In this document: in pieces, positions 17,380 to 25,784 of the stretch
How the letters are laid out: every line of letters begins with the position of its first letter
Numbering within the stretch: the first letter of the stretch is position 1
Source of the DNA: Defluviitaleaceae bacterium
Lineage (GTDB): Bacteria > Bacillota > Clostridia > Lachnospirales > WRAX01
Assembly (NCBI GenBank): GCA_009779935.1
Contig: WRAX01000003.1
Location: 46,571-110,570, forward strand
DNA length: 64,000 bases
Direction: 5' to 3'
Notes under the pieces: generated by a model
What the model was told of the DNA's origin: nothing
The model's input: the letters and a program-made list of their open reading frames with translations, nothing else
Database searches by the model: none
Translations under genes and position numbers: made by a program

Positions 17380-17937
17380 CTTACCAACCAAACCAACACC
17401 GGGGCGCAATGTAGGCAAACCGGGCGTCCATTTAGCGGGGCAGGCTTGCCCGTCATTTTCTACGCAGAATTTGGCGGCCTGCACCTTGCGCAGTAATTCT
17501 TTGGAATTTCTCCCCACGCTGGGATGATGCACTTCATATGCCATCACTTCCCCATCAGGCGAAATTACAAAAGATGCACGATGCGCCATGCCGTCTTCCT
17601 CATTCAAAACACTAAACATTCTGGAAAGTTGGTGGTTTGGATCTGCCAGCATGGGAAAACGCACCTTTTGCACAGTTCTGCTGGTATCATGCCAGGCTTT
17701 GTGGCTAAAATGTGTATCTGTGGATACGGAGTAGATTTCGCACCCTGCCTTTTGAAACTCGTCATAGGATTCAACTAAATCCCCAAGCTCGGTGGGTCAG
17801 ACGAAGGTGAAATCCGCCGGGTAGAAGAATATAGCGGACCACTTGCCCTTCAAATCTTCGTGGGTAACTTCCTTAAATTCCGAATTGTGGTAGGCTTGTA
17901 CTTTGAACTCGCCAAGTTTTGTGCCGATTAGTGACAT
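17374..17937 (-). CDS. Selenocysteine-containing AhpC-type peroxiredoxin (in-frame TGA)
   Basis: 187 residues if the TGA at 17799-17797 is read as selenocysteine. The frame runs from ATG 17937, with AGGAGG upstream, through MSLIGTKLGEF and FFYPADFTFV-U-PTELGDL, to the stop at 17374. Sec is residue 47, exactly where AhpC has its peroxidatic Cys (TFVCPTELGDL). The resolving-Cys motif CPAKW is present near residue 167. Both sides of the TGA are intact AhpC sequence in the same frame, which argues against a pseudogene. A possible bacterial SECIS stem (GGGATT/AATCCT, loop TAGTTG) starts about 13 bases after the TGA. The role would be reduction of peroxides in the cytoplasm of an anaerobe. Confidence 0.88.
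17797..17799 (-). other. Selenocysteine codon TGA
   Basis: The in-frame TGA falls at the peroxidatic position of the AhpC motif, with FTFV before it and PTELGDL after it. Confidence 0.85.
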
Positions 17938-17973
17938 GGGGTTCCTCCTTAGTATTATTGCTTTGCGTTGATT

Positions 17974-18882
17974 TTACCAGATTTTTTTCAACTTGTCAAG
18001 TCTACCGGAAAAATCCCGAAAAATATGGTCGGTTAGTGTTAATGCGGCCATAGCCTCCGCTACAACAGCGGCACGTGGGGCAATTGCGGGGTCATGGCGG
18101 CCTTTTTTCGCAACATCCCCTACGGACGATGGGGGTTTGAATGCAATAATTATACGCATTTCCTCTCCGCTGGAAATGCCTGCCAAAATACTGCACGCAT
18201 CGAATTTTATGAAGCGTGCACCGCCAATGGACATTAAAGCCTTTGCCAAATCGGCATTTAACTTGTCAAAAACAGGTTGGCCAATACCCGCTTTAACACC
18301 GTTTATCCTACACGCCACCTCACTACTTACGGAAAACCCCTCCCCTTTCGCCTTGTGCAACAACTTTTTAGCAAATTCTGCCGATTTTTTGTCGATTAGC
18401 CGTATATTACCTATTTGGGAGATTTTGGCGGATATGGTAATGCCTAATTCCCCCAGGATTTTTTTGGCTATTACCCCGGCGGCCACCCTTGCTGCCGTTT
18501 CCCGCCCGCTGGCACGCCCGCCGCCACGATAATCACGATGCCCGTATTTGGCGTAATATGTAAAATCCCCATGCCCGGCACGGAAAATATGCTTTAAGTT
18601 TGCATAGTCATCCGGGCGTTGGTCCTTATTTTGGATAAGCAGGGCAATGGGCGTGCCCAATGTTTTACCCTCAAAAACCCCGGAAAGTATGGTTACATCA
18701 TCCCTTTCCTTGCGGGATGTGGTTAATGCTTTGCCCGGCCTGCGACGCTTCATATCCGCCAAAAAATCCGCTTCGTTTAGGGCAATCCCTGCGGGGCAGC
18801 CATCCACAACTGCTCCAATGGCCGTTCCATGGCTTTCCCCGAAGGTTGTAACCGTAAAAATTTTCCCAAAAGTATTGCCCAC
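17974..18882 (-). CDS. aroC: Chorismate synthase (short form)
   Basis: 302 residues. It converts EPSP to chorismate, the last step of the shikimate pathway, with FMN. Conserved blocks are GNTFGKIFTVTTFGESHG at the start, RRRPG, the HIFRAGHGDFTYYAKYG and DYRGGGRASGRET segments, and GRHDPAIAPRA near the end. The GTG at 18882 begins the protein at VGNTFG and has GGAAGGAG eight bases upstream; the ATG at 18900 lies within that site. It is shorter than the usual 350-390 residues: most of the region between ALMSIGGA and AGISSG, which normally holds a GS..N...AGG motif, is missing or strongly reduced. Confidence 0.9.
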   Translation of the reverse strand: MGNTFGKIFTVTTFGESHGTAIGAVVDGCPAGIALNEADFLADMKRRRPGKALTTSRKERDDVTILSGVFEGKTLGTPIALLIQNKDQRPDDYANLKHIFRAGHGDFTYYAKYGHRDYRGGGRASGRETAARVAAGVIAKKILGELGITISAKISQIGNIRLIDKKSAEFAKKLLHKAKGEGFSVSSEVACRINGVKAGIGQPVFDKLNADLAKALMSIGGARFIKFDACSILAGISSGEEMRIIIAFKPPSSVGDVAKKGRHDPAIAPRAAVVAEAMAALTLTDHIFRDFSGRLDKLKKIW

Positions 18883-18952
18883 AAAAATTTCTCCTTCCAT
18901 TTTACTAAATTTTGTGATATAATGTATGATTAATATTAAGGAGGTGGCGCAA

Positions 18953-20563
18953 ATGTCCCTTTCAAAACGAATAGAGCAAGTGCTGGAACCAATTTACAAA
19001 CAACGGATGCCCATCATCCTGTTAAAGGGTGCAAATATCCTAATTTCCCTGCTACCGCCTGTTTTTACAGGACGTTTACTAAACAACCTAACTGAATATG
19101 ATGGCGACCGTGCCTTCTTCTACATCGGTGCAATTGCGGCAGTTTTGGTGGTGTATTTTTTGCTGGACTGGGCACAGGATTATTTTTGGTACAAAATGGA
19201 ATATATTGGAACGGGCATAATCCGATCCTATCTTTTTGCCAATGTTATGCGCAAAAGCTTTCTTTATCACAAGGACCGCAGTGTGGGGGATTTGGAAGGC
19301 AAAGTTGTGCATGATGCGGGCATTTATGCCCACGCCAAAATCTCTATGATGCCCATGCTTTTCCTAAACATCATCCATATATTAGTAATTTTGGGCTTGC
19401 TGTTTTCTCTTGATATACCTATGACGCTGGCGACGGCCGCCTTTTCCGTCATCTTTTATGTGTTGTACAAATTTATTAACAAACACATCCGCAAAGCAGC
19501 TTTGAAAGAGCGCGAGGGATACTCACGGGTATTAACAACCACCCACGAAACCCTTGCAGGGGTAAACACAATACAACTTTACGGCGAGGAGGAGTACTTT
19601 GCCCATCGCTTTGAGAAAACGGTGGATAAATACGAGCATTTCCTTATTACCTTGCGCAAATGGAAAGGGTTGTCAATTGCCGCCAATAACAAAATAGTAG
19701 GTCTATTGCCCCTTGGTGCCGTGTTCGTTGGGCTTTTCCTGTACCGTGCGGATATTGTTGTTGTTGGTATTGGCACAATCGTGCCCTTTTACCTGCTTTT
19801 ACCATCCATTGCGGACCCTATAAAGTCGCTGACAGAGTTTAATATTGATTTCCAAAACGCCAAGGCAGTAGAAGGGCGGCTGGAAGAGCTTTTAGCAGAC
19901 GATGCCCTTGCCGACAACAAGCTTGCACAGATGGACAAAATTAACAGCTTGGAGTTTTCCAATATATGTTATAAATACGAGGATGGCACAGAGGTTTTGT
20001 GGGATGTTAATTTTAAGGTTGTGCCCGGGGATGCGCTGGCGGTTATTGGACCTTCCGGTGCCGGCAAAACCACGTTTTTACGCATGTTAAAGCGGCAATT
20101 GGAACCATCCTGGGGGCAGATTGAAATAAACGGCAAAAGCCACCACCACGTGGACGAAAAAAGCTATATAAACCGAATTGCAGTGCTAACACAGGACATT
20201 TTTGTGTTTGATGACAGCATAACCGCTAACATCAAATTTGGCAAGGACATTTCTGATGAAGAGGTGCGGCGGATAGCGCAAATTTGCGCCCTGGACCATC
20301 TGGATTTGGATGACAGAGCCGTTAAACTATCCGGTGGCGAGCGGCAAAGGCTGGGGCTTGCCCGTGCATTAGCATGCCAATATGATGTGCTGATTTTAGA
20401 CGAGCCCACCACCGAGCTGGATGCGGCAACCGAAACCAAAATCATCGAAAACTTAAAAGCTGTGCAACGGGAAAACGGTTGCATCTTCATCGTAATAACC
20501 CATAGCGAAAATGTACTAAATAATCTTTGCAATAAATCACTAACCTTATCCAAAGCGAAATAG
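18953..20563 (+). CDS. ABC transporter, fused permease and ATPase (exporter type)
   Basis: 536 residues. Six transmembrane helices lie in the first 290 residues (for example 20-40, 55-77, 135-155, 240-270). The nucleotide-binding domain follows at about 320-536: Walker A GPSGAGKTT, Q loop VLTQDIF, signature LSGGERQRLGLARAL, Walker B VLILDEPT and the H loop VITHS. It is a type IV exporter half-transporter that would work as a homodimer; the substrate is unknown. The ATG at 18953 follows AAGGAGGTGG and is preferred over 18926. Terminator directly after. Confidence 0.9.
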   Translation: MSLSKRIEQVLEPIYKQRMPIILLKGANILISLLPPVFTGRLLNNLTEYDGDRAFFYIGAIAAVLVVYFLLDWAQDYFWYKMEYIGTGIIRSYLFANVMRKSFLYHKDRSVGDLEGKVVHDAGIYAHAKISMMPMLFLNIIHILVILGLLFSLDIPMTLATAAFSVIFYVLYKFINKHIRKAALKEREGYSRVLTTTHETLAGVNTIQLYGEEEYFAHRFEKTVDKYEHFLITLRKWKGLSIAANNKIVGLLPLGAVFVGLFLYRADIVVVGIGTIVPFYLLLPSIADPIKSLTEFNIDFQNAKAVEGRLEELLADDALADNKLAQMDKINSLEFSNICYKYEDGTEVLWDVNFKVVPGDALAVIGPSGAGKTTFLRMLKRQLEPSWGQIEINGKSHHHVDEKSYINRIAVLTQDIFVFDDSITANIKFGKDISDEEVRRIAQICALDHLDLDDRAVKLSGGERQRLGLARALACQYDVLILDEPTTELDAATETKIIENLKAVQRENGCIFIVITHSENVLNNLCNKSLTLSKAK

Positions 20564-20568
20564 CCATC

Positions 20569-20593
20569 GGCGCACATGCTGTGCGCCTTTTTT
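20569..20593 (+). terminator. Terminator after the ABC transporter gene
   Basis: GGCGCACA pairs with TGTGCGCC within 20569-20587, followed by six T. Confidence 0.9.
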
Positions 20594-20648
20594 ATTTGCT
20601 TATGCAATTATAACACATGCTGGCAAAAATTAATAGGATATTTACACA

Positions 20649-21314
20649 GTGGTAGTAAAAAATACTTCCATGTCGAAAAAAGCGGAGGGCGGCGTGGAAA
20701 TTTATATTAAACCCAAGAAAAAAGCACATGTGGCAGGTGATAGTAGTGTTTGTGTGGTTGATGTAGCGGATGTTTTGGCGGAAGATGGACTTAAAAAGCG
20801 GGTGGAGGGCGTTAAACTTCTTCCTGCGCCGGGGGATAGGCCGCAGGTTATTTCTGTATTAGATATGGTGGCAGCCATAACTGCAGCTTTACCCGGTCAT
20901 ACGGTGGTTAATTTAGGGGAAATGGATACGATTGTGGTTGCGGCTCATCCTGCAAAAAAGTCTAAATTGTGGGCTTGGGTTAAGGTTGCATTGGTATCCG
21001 TTGTTCTGTTTACGGGCTCCATCACCGCAATTATGACCTTTCACACAGACAGCCAGTTGGCAACGGTTTTTCAAAATTACCACCGTATTTTCTTTGGCGA
21101 AACCAGCGAAAAGCCCTATATCATCACTATCCCCTACTCCATTGGTTTGGGGCTTGGCATTATGGTGTTTTTTAACCGCTTTGCAGGCAAAAAAATCACC
21201 TCCGAGCCAACACCGATTGAGGTGGAGATGGAAACCTACGAAAAAGATGTGGAAGATGCGCTGATAGAGCGGATCGGCCGCCACCAGCAAGGTCAAGAGG
21301 GTGATAAACCATGA
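20649..21314 (+). CDS. spoVAA: Stage V sporulation protein AA
   Basis: About 221 residues. A soluble N-terminal domain (residues 1-105, with YIKPKKK and a VLDMVAAI segment) is followed by two transmembrane helices (about 112-135 and 155-175) and an acidic tail. It is part of the SpoVA channel complex in the inner forespore/spore membrane that moves Ca-dipicolinate. The GTG at 20649 is about ten bases after AGGA; the ATG at 20670 is an alternative but lacks a ribosome-binding site. It overlaps spoVAB by four bases (ATGA). Confidence 0.85.
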   Translation: MVVKNTSMSKKAEGGVEIYIKPKKKAHVAGDSSVCVVDVADVLAEDGLKKRVEGVKLLPAPGDRPQVISVLDMVAAITAALPGHTVVNLGEMDTIVVAAHPAKKSKLWAWVKVALVSVVLFTGSITAIMTFHTDSQLATVFQNYHRIFFGETSEKPYIITIPYSIGLGLGIMVFFNRFAGKKITSEPTPIEVEMETYEKDVEDALIERIGRHQQGQEGDKP

Positions 21315-21739
21315 TGTATGTTTTGGCGGTTTTTTTGGGCTTGGCAACAGGCACGGCAGTGGCAAGTGCGGTTTTTGCCTTTATATCAGCCATTGGCATT
21401 GTGCCCCACATGGCAAGGATGACAAATACACGCCCCCATGTGCGCATTTACGAAAATGCCATAATTTGGGGCGGTGTGGCAGGTGTGCTTACCATTGCTT
21501 TTAATATGCGCTTGCCCCTGCATGGGTGGCTTGTGGCAGCCCTATCCCTTTCGGTTGGTGTGTTTTTCGGATCCCTTGCAATGTCGCTGGCGGAATCACT
21601 GGATGTGATACCGGTGTTGACAAGGCGGTTAAAGCTACGCAAAGGTCTGTTTTGGTTAATTTGTGCCCTTGCACTGGGCAAAATTGCGGGGTCGCTTTTA
21701 TATTTTATTGTGTCGGGATTTTATACACAAGGAGGTTAA
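21311..21739 (+). CDS. spoVAB: Stage V sporulation protein AB
   Basis: 142 residues, about four transmembrane helices (2-25, 42-62, 70-90, 112-135). The motif ENAIIWGG and the SLAESLDVIPVLTRR loop are typical. It works with SpoVAA in the SpoVA complex and its start overlaps the spoVAA stop. GAGG ribosome-binding site inside spoVAA. Confidence 0.9.
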   Translation: MMYVLAVFLGLATGTAVASAVFAFISAIGIVPHMARMTNTRPHVRIYENAIIWGGVAGVLTIAFNMRLPLHGWLVAALSLSVGVFFGSLAMSLAESLDVIPVLTRRLKLRKGLFWLICALALGKIAGSLLYFIVSGFYTQGG

Positions 21740-21748
21740 AGGTTAAAA

Positions 21749-22189
21749 ATGGATATTTCAAAAAGTCATTACAAAAAAATGGTTGAAAAAGCTTCACCCA
21801 ACAGCCGGTTGGGGGCAAATTGTGCAAAAGCCTTTGTGGTGGGCGGCTTAATTTGTGCTTTTGGGCAGGTGCTAAACAGCCTGTATATGTTTTGGGGCGC
21901 AAATGCGGACCAGGCAGGGACTTATGTGGCAATGTCCCTAATTTTTTTGGCTGTGTTACTTACGGGCCTTGGAAAATATGATGATTTGGCAACATTTGCC
22001 GGGGCGGGTTCCGGTGTACCGATTACGGGCTTCGCCAACGCCATGGCCGCACCCGCCATCGAATTTAAGAAAGAAGGTTATATCTTTGGTGTGGGTGCAA
22101 AAATGTTTATTATTGCAGGGCCCGTAATTGTTTATGGCACATTGGCATCCATGGTTGTGGGCGTATTTTACTTTTTCTTTGGGGGGTAG
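21749..22189 (+). CDS. spoVAC: Stage V sporulation protein AC
   Basis: 146 residues with four hydrophobic helices, the family loop GKYDDLATFAGAGSGVPITGFANAMAAPAIEFKKEG split between helices three and four, and SPNSRLGANCAKAFVVGG at the start. SpoVAC is a mechanosensitive-channel-like part of the dipicolinate channel. AAGGAGG upstream. Confidence 0.95.
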   Translation: MDISKSHYKKMVEKASPNSRLGANCAKAFVVGGLICAFGQVLNSLYMFWGANADQAGTYVAMSLIFLAVLLTGLGKYDDLATFAGAGSGVPITGFANAMAAPAIEFKKEGYIFGVGAKMFIIAGPVIVYGTLASMVVGVFYFFFGG

Positions 22190-22197
22190 TAAGCGTT

Positions 22198-23214
22198 ATG
22201 ACGAAGCGATTAGGCAAGCAAACGGTGCTTTTCTCCCGTCCCGTGGGCATTTTGGCAACCTCTTCCGTAGTGGGGCCCAAAGAGGGGGAAGGGCCGCTGG
22301 GCAGCAAGTTTGATGTGGTGCTGGATGACCCCATGGCGGGTGCAGATAGTTGGGAAAAAGCCGAATCTGCATTGGTTAAACAGTCTGTGCAGTTGTGTGC
22401 AAGCAAAGCAGGGATGGAAACGGCAAATTTTGACTATCTTATTGCGGGCGACTTGCTTAACCAGTCCACGGGCAGTATTTTTGGGGTGCGTGATACAAAT
22501 GTGCCTTATTTGGGCATTTTCGGGGCGTGTTCTGCCATGGGGGAGGGCTTATCCATCGGCGGTATGTTGATTGATGGCGGCTTTGCTGATAATGTGCTTG
22601 TATCCGCATCCAGCCATTTTTGCTCGGCGGAAAAGCAGTTTCGCTTTCCTTTGGAATTTGGGGCACAACGCCCCCCCACATCATCTTGGACGGTTACAGG
22701 GGCGGCAGCGGCGGCTTTAACGTCCAAGGTCGGCGGGGTTAGTGTGCTGGGTTGCACCACAGGCAAAATGGTGGATATGGGGGTTACCGATGCAAACAAT
22801 ATGGGGGCGGCAATGGCAGGGGCGGCGGCAGATACCATTGTGGCGCATTTTAAGGATACTGGTCGTAGTCCCCATTATTACGATGCCATAATTACGGGGG
22901 ATTTGGGTTATATAGGCTCGGATTTACTTTTGCAAATGGTGGACAAGGCCGGCTACCAAATCACCCACAACCATAAGGATTGCGGTATAGAAATTTTTGA
23001 CAGGGACAGACAAAACACCCTTGCTGGCGGTAGCGGCTGTGCCTGCTCCGGCGTAACATTTGCAGCCCATTTTTATGAGGAGATGAAGGCGGGTAGGCTT
23101 TCCAAAATCCTTTTTGTGCCGACGGGTGCGCTAATGTCACCTGTTAGCGTGCAGCAGGGCGAAAGTATACCGGGCATTGCCCATGCCGTAATTATTGAGA
23201 ATGTGGGGGGTTAA
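22198..23214 (+). CDS. spoVAD: Stage V sporulation protein AD
   Basis: 338 residues with a thiolase/ketoacyl-synthase-like fold. Recognisable segments are the start GKQTVLFSRPV, GDLLNQ, FGACSAMGEGL and SSHFCSAEKQFR. The family binds Ca-dipicolinate on the spore inner membrane. It starts eight bases after spoVAC and ends two bases before spoVAE. Confidence 0.96.
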   Translation: MTKRLGKQTVLFSRPVGILATSSVVGPKEGEGPLGSKFDVVLDDPMAGADSWEKAESALVKQSVQLCASKAGMETANFDYLIAGDLLNQSTGSIFGVRDTNVPYLGIFGACSAMGEGLSIGGMLIDGGFADNVLVSASSHFCSAEKQFRFPLEFGAQRPPTSSWTVTGAAAAALTSKVGGVSVLGCTTGKMVDMGVTDANNMGAAMAGAAADTIVAHFKDTGRSPHYYDAIITGDLGYIGSDLLLQMVDKAGYQITHNHKDCGIEIFDRDRQNTLAGGSGCACSGVTFAAHFYEEMKAGRLSKILFVPTGALMSPVSVQQGESIPGIAHAVIIENVGG

Positions 23215-23216
23215 AT

Positions 23217-23570
23217 ATGCAATATTTATGGGCATTTTTGGTGGGCGGTGCAATTTGCGTCATCGGGCAAATTTTGATAGACAAAACTAAGCTAACATCA
23301 GCCCGCATTTTGGTGCTGTTTGTGGTGGCCGGGGTAATTTTGGGCGGTATTGGCCTATATCCCCGATTGGCGGAATTTGCCGGGGCGGGCGCAACCGTGC
23401 CTTTACCCGGTTTTGGTAACTTGCTTGCAAAAGGTGTTAAGCAGGAAATTGACCAAGTAGGTGCAATTGGTATTTTAACAGGTGGCTTAAAGGCATCGGC
23501 GGCAGGGGTTATGGCGGCGGTTGCCCTATCCTTCCTCGCATCCTTAATTTTTGAACCAAAATCCAAATAA
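23217..23570 (+). CDS. spoVAE: Stage V sporulation protein AE
   Basis: 117 residues, a close homologue of the SpoVAC fold with three to four helices and the loop RLAEFAGAGATVPLPGFGN. It is the last gene of the spoVA operon here; spoVAF and the soluble SpoVAE-A protein are absent from this place. GGGGGG just before the ATG acts as the ribosome-binding site. Confidence 0.93.
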   Translation: MQYLWAFLVGGAICVIGQILIDKTKLTSARILVLFVVAGVILGGIGLYPRLAEFAGAGATVPLPGFGNLLAKGVKQEIDQVGAIGILTGGLKASAAGVMAAVALSFLASLIFEPKSK

Positions 23571-23573
23571 TAG

Positions 23574-23602
23574 TTGACATGGATTGGCTTTAATGTTACA
23601 AT
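23574..23602 (+). promoter_or_regulatory. Promoter directly abutting the ECF-type membrane protein start
   Basis: TTGACA at 23574-23579, 17-base spacer, TACAAT at 23597-23602. The ATG of the next gene is at 23609, which is where transcription should begin. Confidence 0.75.
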
Positions 23603-23608
23603 TTCAAC

Positions 23609-24136
23609 ATGAAAACTACACGCAGAACCATAATATTCCAAATTGTTATTTCGGGCTTATTAATTGCCATCGGGGTGCTTATCCCCATGGTTTCGCCTTT
23701 GCGCATTGTTATTCCGCCTGCATCTTACACCTTGGGTGTACACATTCCCATATTTGTGGCAATGTTTATTTCGCCTAAGGTTGCTGTTGCGGTTACAATC
23801 GGTACAACCGCGGGGTTTTTTCTCGGCGGGTTTCCCATTGTAATCGTCCTGCGGGCGGCAAGCCATATATTTTTCGCCTTGCCCGGGGCGATTTATTTAG
23901 CAAAGTTTAGCAAAACAGCCGCATCCCCCTTGGGTTTGCGGATGTTTTCGTTGGTAGTTGCCCTTGTGCATGGTATTTCCGAGGCAATAACGGTTATTTT
24001 CTTTTTCATGGGCACAAATTTTCCCGAAGGGCAGGGAATGCTATGGATAATAGGTTTTATTGGCTTTGGCAGTGTACTGCATAGTTTGTTTGATTTTGAG
24101 ATGGCAAACCTTATCCGCCGCCCAATGGGTTTGTAG
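23609..24136 (+). CDS. ECF transporter S component-like membrane protein (possibly niacin type)
   Basis: 175 residues with about six hydrophobic helices. The start (GLLIAIGVLIPM), SPLRIVIPPASYTLGVHIPIFVAMFISP and GTTAGFFLGGFP are like substrate-binding S components of energy-coupling-factor vitamin transporters. I recall such motifs from niacin (NiaX-like) proteins, but the substrate is an inference. No ribosome-binding site precedes the ATG and the promoter -10 ends six bases before it, so the mRNA may be leaderless. Its last codons form one arm of a 16-bp inverted repeat. It is transcribed toward metG. Confidence 0.6.
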   Translation: MKTTRRTIIFQIVISGLLIAIGVLIPMVSPLRIVIPPASYTLGVHIPIFVAMFISPKVAVAVTIGTTAGFFLGGFPIVIVLRAASHIFFALPGAIYLAKFSKTAASPLGLRMFSLVVALVHGISEAITVIFFFMGTNFPEGQGMLWIIGFIGFGSVLHSLFDFEMANLIRRPMGL

Positions 24137-24174
24137 CAAAACACCTCAGTGTATATTCGCTACAAACCCATTGG
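24122..24174 (+). repeat. 16-bp perfect inverted repeat over the end of the S-component gene
   Basis: 24122-24137 (CCAATGGGTTTGTAGC) is the exact reverse complement of 24159-24174, with a 21-base loop. The left arm includes the last codons and the TAG stop. No T run follows, so it is not a standard terminator. Confidence 0.85.
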
Positions 24175-24211
24175 TCGAATGGCCAACCCATCATAAACGG
24201 AGGTTTTTATA

Positions 24212-25759
24212 TTGGCGCAGAAGACATTTTATATCACCACAGCATTGTATTATTCCAATTCCAGCTTGCACATCGGCCATGCTTACGAGGTTGTAGCGGC
24301 AGATGCCATGGCACGCTACAAACGTTTGCGGGGTTATGATGTTAAATTTTTAACGGGAATGGATGAACATGGCCAGAAAATAGAACAGGCGGCGGCGGCG
24401 GCGGGCATAACCCCCCAACAGCAAGTGGATGGTGTGGCAAGTGCAACAAAAGCCCTTTTTGGCACCCTAAATATTGATTATGATATTTTTTGGTGCACCA
24501 CCTGCCTACCGCATTCAACTGCCGTTAAAAAGATTTTTAACCAGTTGTATGAGCAGGGCGATATTTACAAAGGCGCATATAAAGGGCTTTATTGCACCCC
24601 TTGCGAAACATTTTACACCAAATCCCAGCTGGAAGAGGGCAACTGCCCCGTTTGCAAGCGCAAAGTGGAAGAGGTGGACGAGGAGGCTTATTTCTTCCGC
24701 CTTAGCAAATATCAGGACAGGTTAATAGAGCATATTGAGAAAAATCCTACATTTATTATGCCCGCAAGCCGTGCACAGGAGATGCTAAACAACTTTTTGC
24801 GCCCGGGGCTGACCGATTTGTGCGTAAGCCGCACCAGCTTTAAGTGGGGCATACCGCTGGATTTTGACCCCAACCATGTATCCTATGTATGGGTTGATGC
24901 CTTGTCCAATTACGCTGTTGCGCTGGGCTTTATGGGCGATGATGACAGTGAATATAAAAAATATTGGCCGGCAGATGTGCATATTGTGGGCAAGGATATT
25001 GTGCGCTTTCATACCATAATTTGGCCTGCCCTGCTTATGGCCTTGGACCAACCCTTGCCAAAGCAGGTTTTTGGACATGGCTGGCTACATGTGGATGGGG
25101 TAAAAATCGGCAAATCTCTTGGTAATTCCATTGACCCTGCCGAGCTTGTGGAGCAGTTCGGGATTGATGCCATACGCTATTTTTTGTTAAAAGAGGTGGC
25201 TTTTGGACAGGATGGCAACTATACCCCCGAAATACTAATAAGCCGCATAAACAGCGACCTTGCTAATGATTTAGGAAACATGCTGTCCCGCACTGTGGGG
25301 ATGATTGACAAATATTTTGGCGGCAAACTACCCGCAAACCATGCCCCCACGGATTTTGATGAAGAATTAAAAACAGCCGCCGCAGAGGCGGCAAGCGGCG
25401 CAAACCACCACTTTGACCGTATGGAGTTTGACCAAGCCCTTGGCAAAATTTGGGCGATGATTGGGCGTGCCAACAAATATATAGACCAGGTGGAACCTTG
25501 GAAGCTAACCAAAGAAGCCGATAAGCAAGACATTTTAGCGGGTAGCCTTTGGATGCTGGCGGAATGCCTACGCATTGCTGCAATCCTAATAGAGCCTGTG
25601 ATGCCGGATACACCCGCCAAAATTTACCAACAGCTTAATATTGCAACCCACACCGATTGGGATGATGCCGCCACTTTCGGGCTTTTGCCCAAAGAAGTGC
25701 AGATAACCAAAGGTGATGCCATGTTTCCAAGGATTGACACTAAAAACCTGCGCACATAA
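24212..25759 (+). CDS. metG: Methionine--tRNA ligase
   Basis: 515 residues. Class I synthetase signatures are the HIGH motif in SSLHIGHAYE near residue 17 and a KMSKS-like KIGKSLGN near residue 296. Two pairs of metal-binding Cys appear in CTPCETFY...CPVCKR (about 128-150). It charges tRNA-Met. The usual C-terminal tRNA-binding (Trbp111-like) domain of many Firmicute enzymes is absent. The start is TTG with GGAGG upstream. No T-box leader is visible in the short upstream gap. Confidence 0.95.
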   Translation: MAQKTFYITTALYYSNSSLHIGHAYEVVAADAMARYKRLRGYDVKFLTGMDEHGQKIEQAAAAAGITPQQQVDGVASATKALFGTLNIDYDIFWCTTCLPHSTAVKKIFNQLYEQGDIYKGAYKGLYCTPCETFYTKSQLEEGNCPVCKRKVEEVDEEAYFFRLSKYQDRLIEHIEKNPTFIMPASRAQEMLNNFLRPGLTDLCVSRTSFKWGIPLDFDPNHVSYVWVDALSNYAVALGFMGDDDSEYKKYWPADVHIVGKDIVRFHTIIWPALLMALDQPLPKQVFGHGWLHVDGVKIGKSLGNSIDPAELVEQFGIDAIRYFLLKEVAFGQDGNYTPEILISRINSDLANDLGNMLSRTVGMIDKYFGGKLPANHAPTDFDEELKTAAAEAASGANHHFDRMEFDQALGKIWAMIGRANKYIDQVEPWKLTKEADKQDILAGSLWMLAECLRIAAILIEPVMPDTPAKIYQQLNIATHTDWDDAATFGLLPKEVQITKGDAMFPRIDTKNLRT

Positions 25760-25784
25760 TGGGTGCAGGTTGGGGGAAAACAGC

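Noticed and set aside
17374..17673. Stand-alone 99-residue peroxiredoxin fragment
   Set aside because: It is only the C-terminal part of the full gene; the frame continues upstream through a selenocysteine TGA to a proper start at 17937.
24137..24212. T-box or other riboswitch before metG
   Set aside because: The gap is only about 75 bases and contains no T-box sequence or specifier loop, only the inverted repeat and ribosome-binding site.
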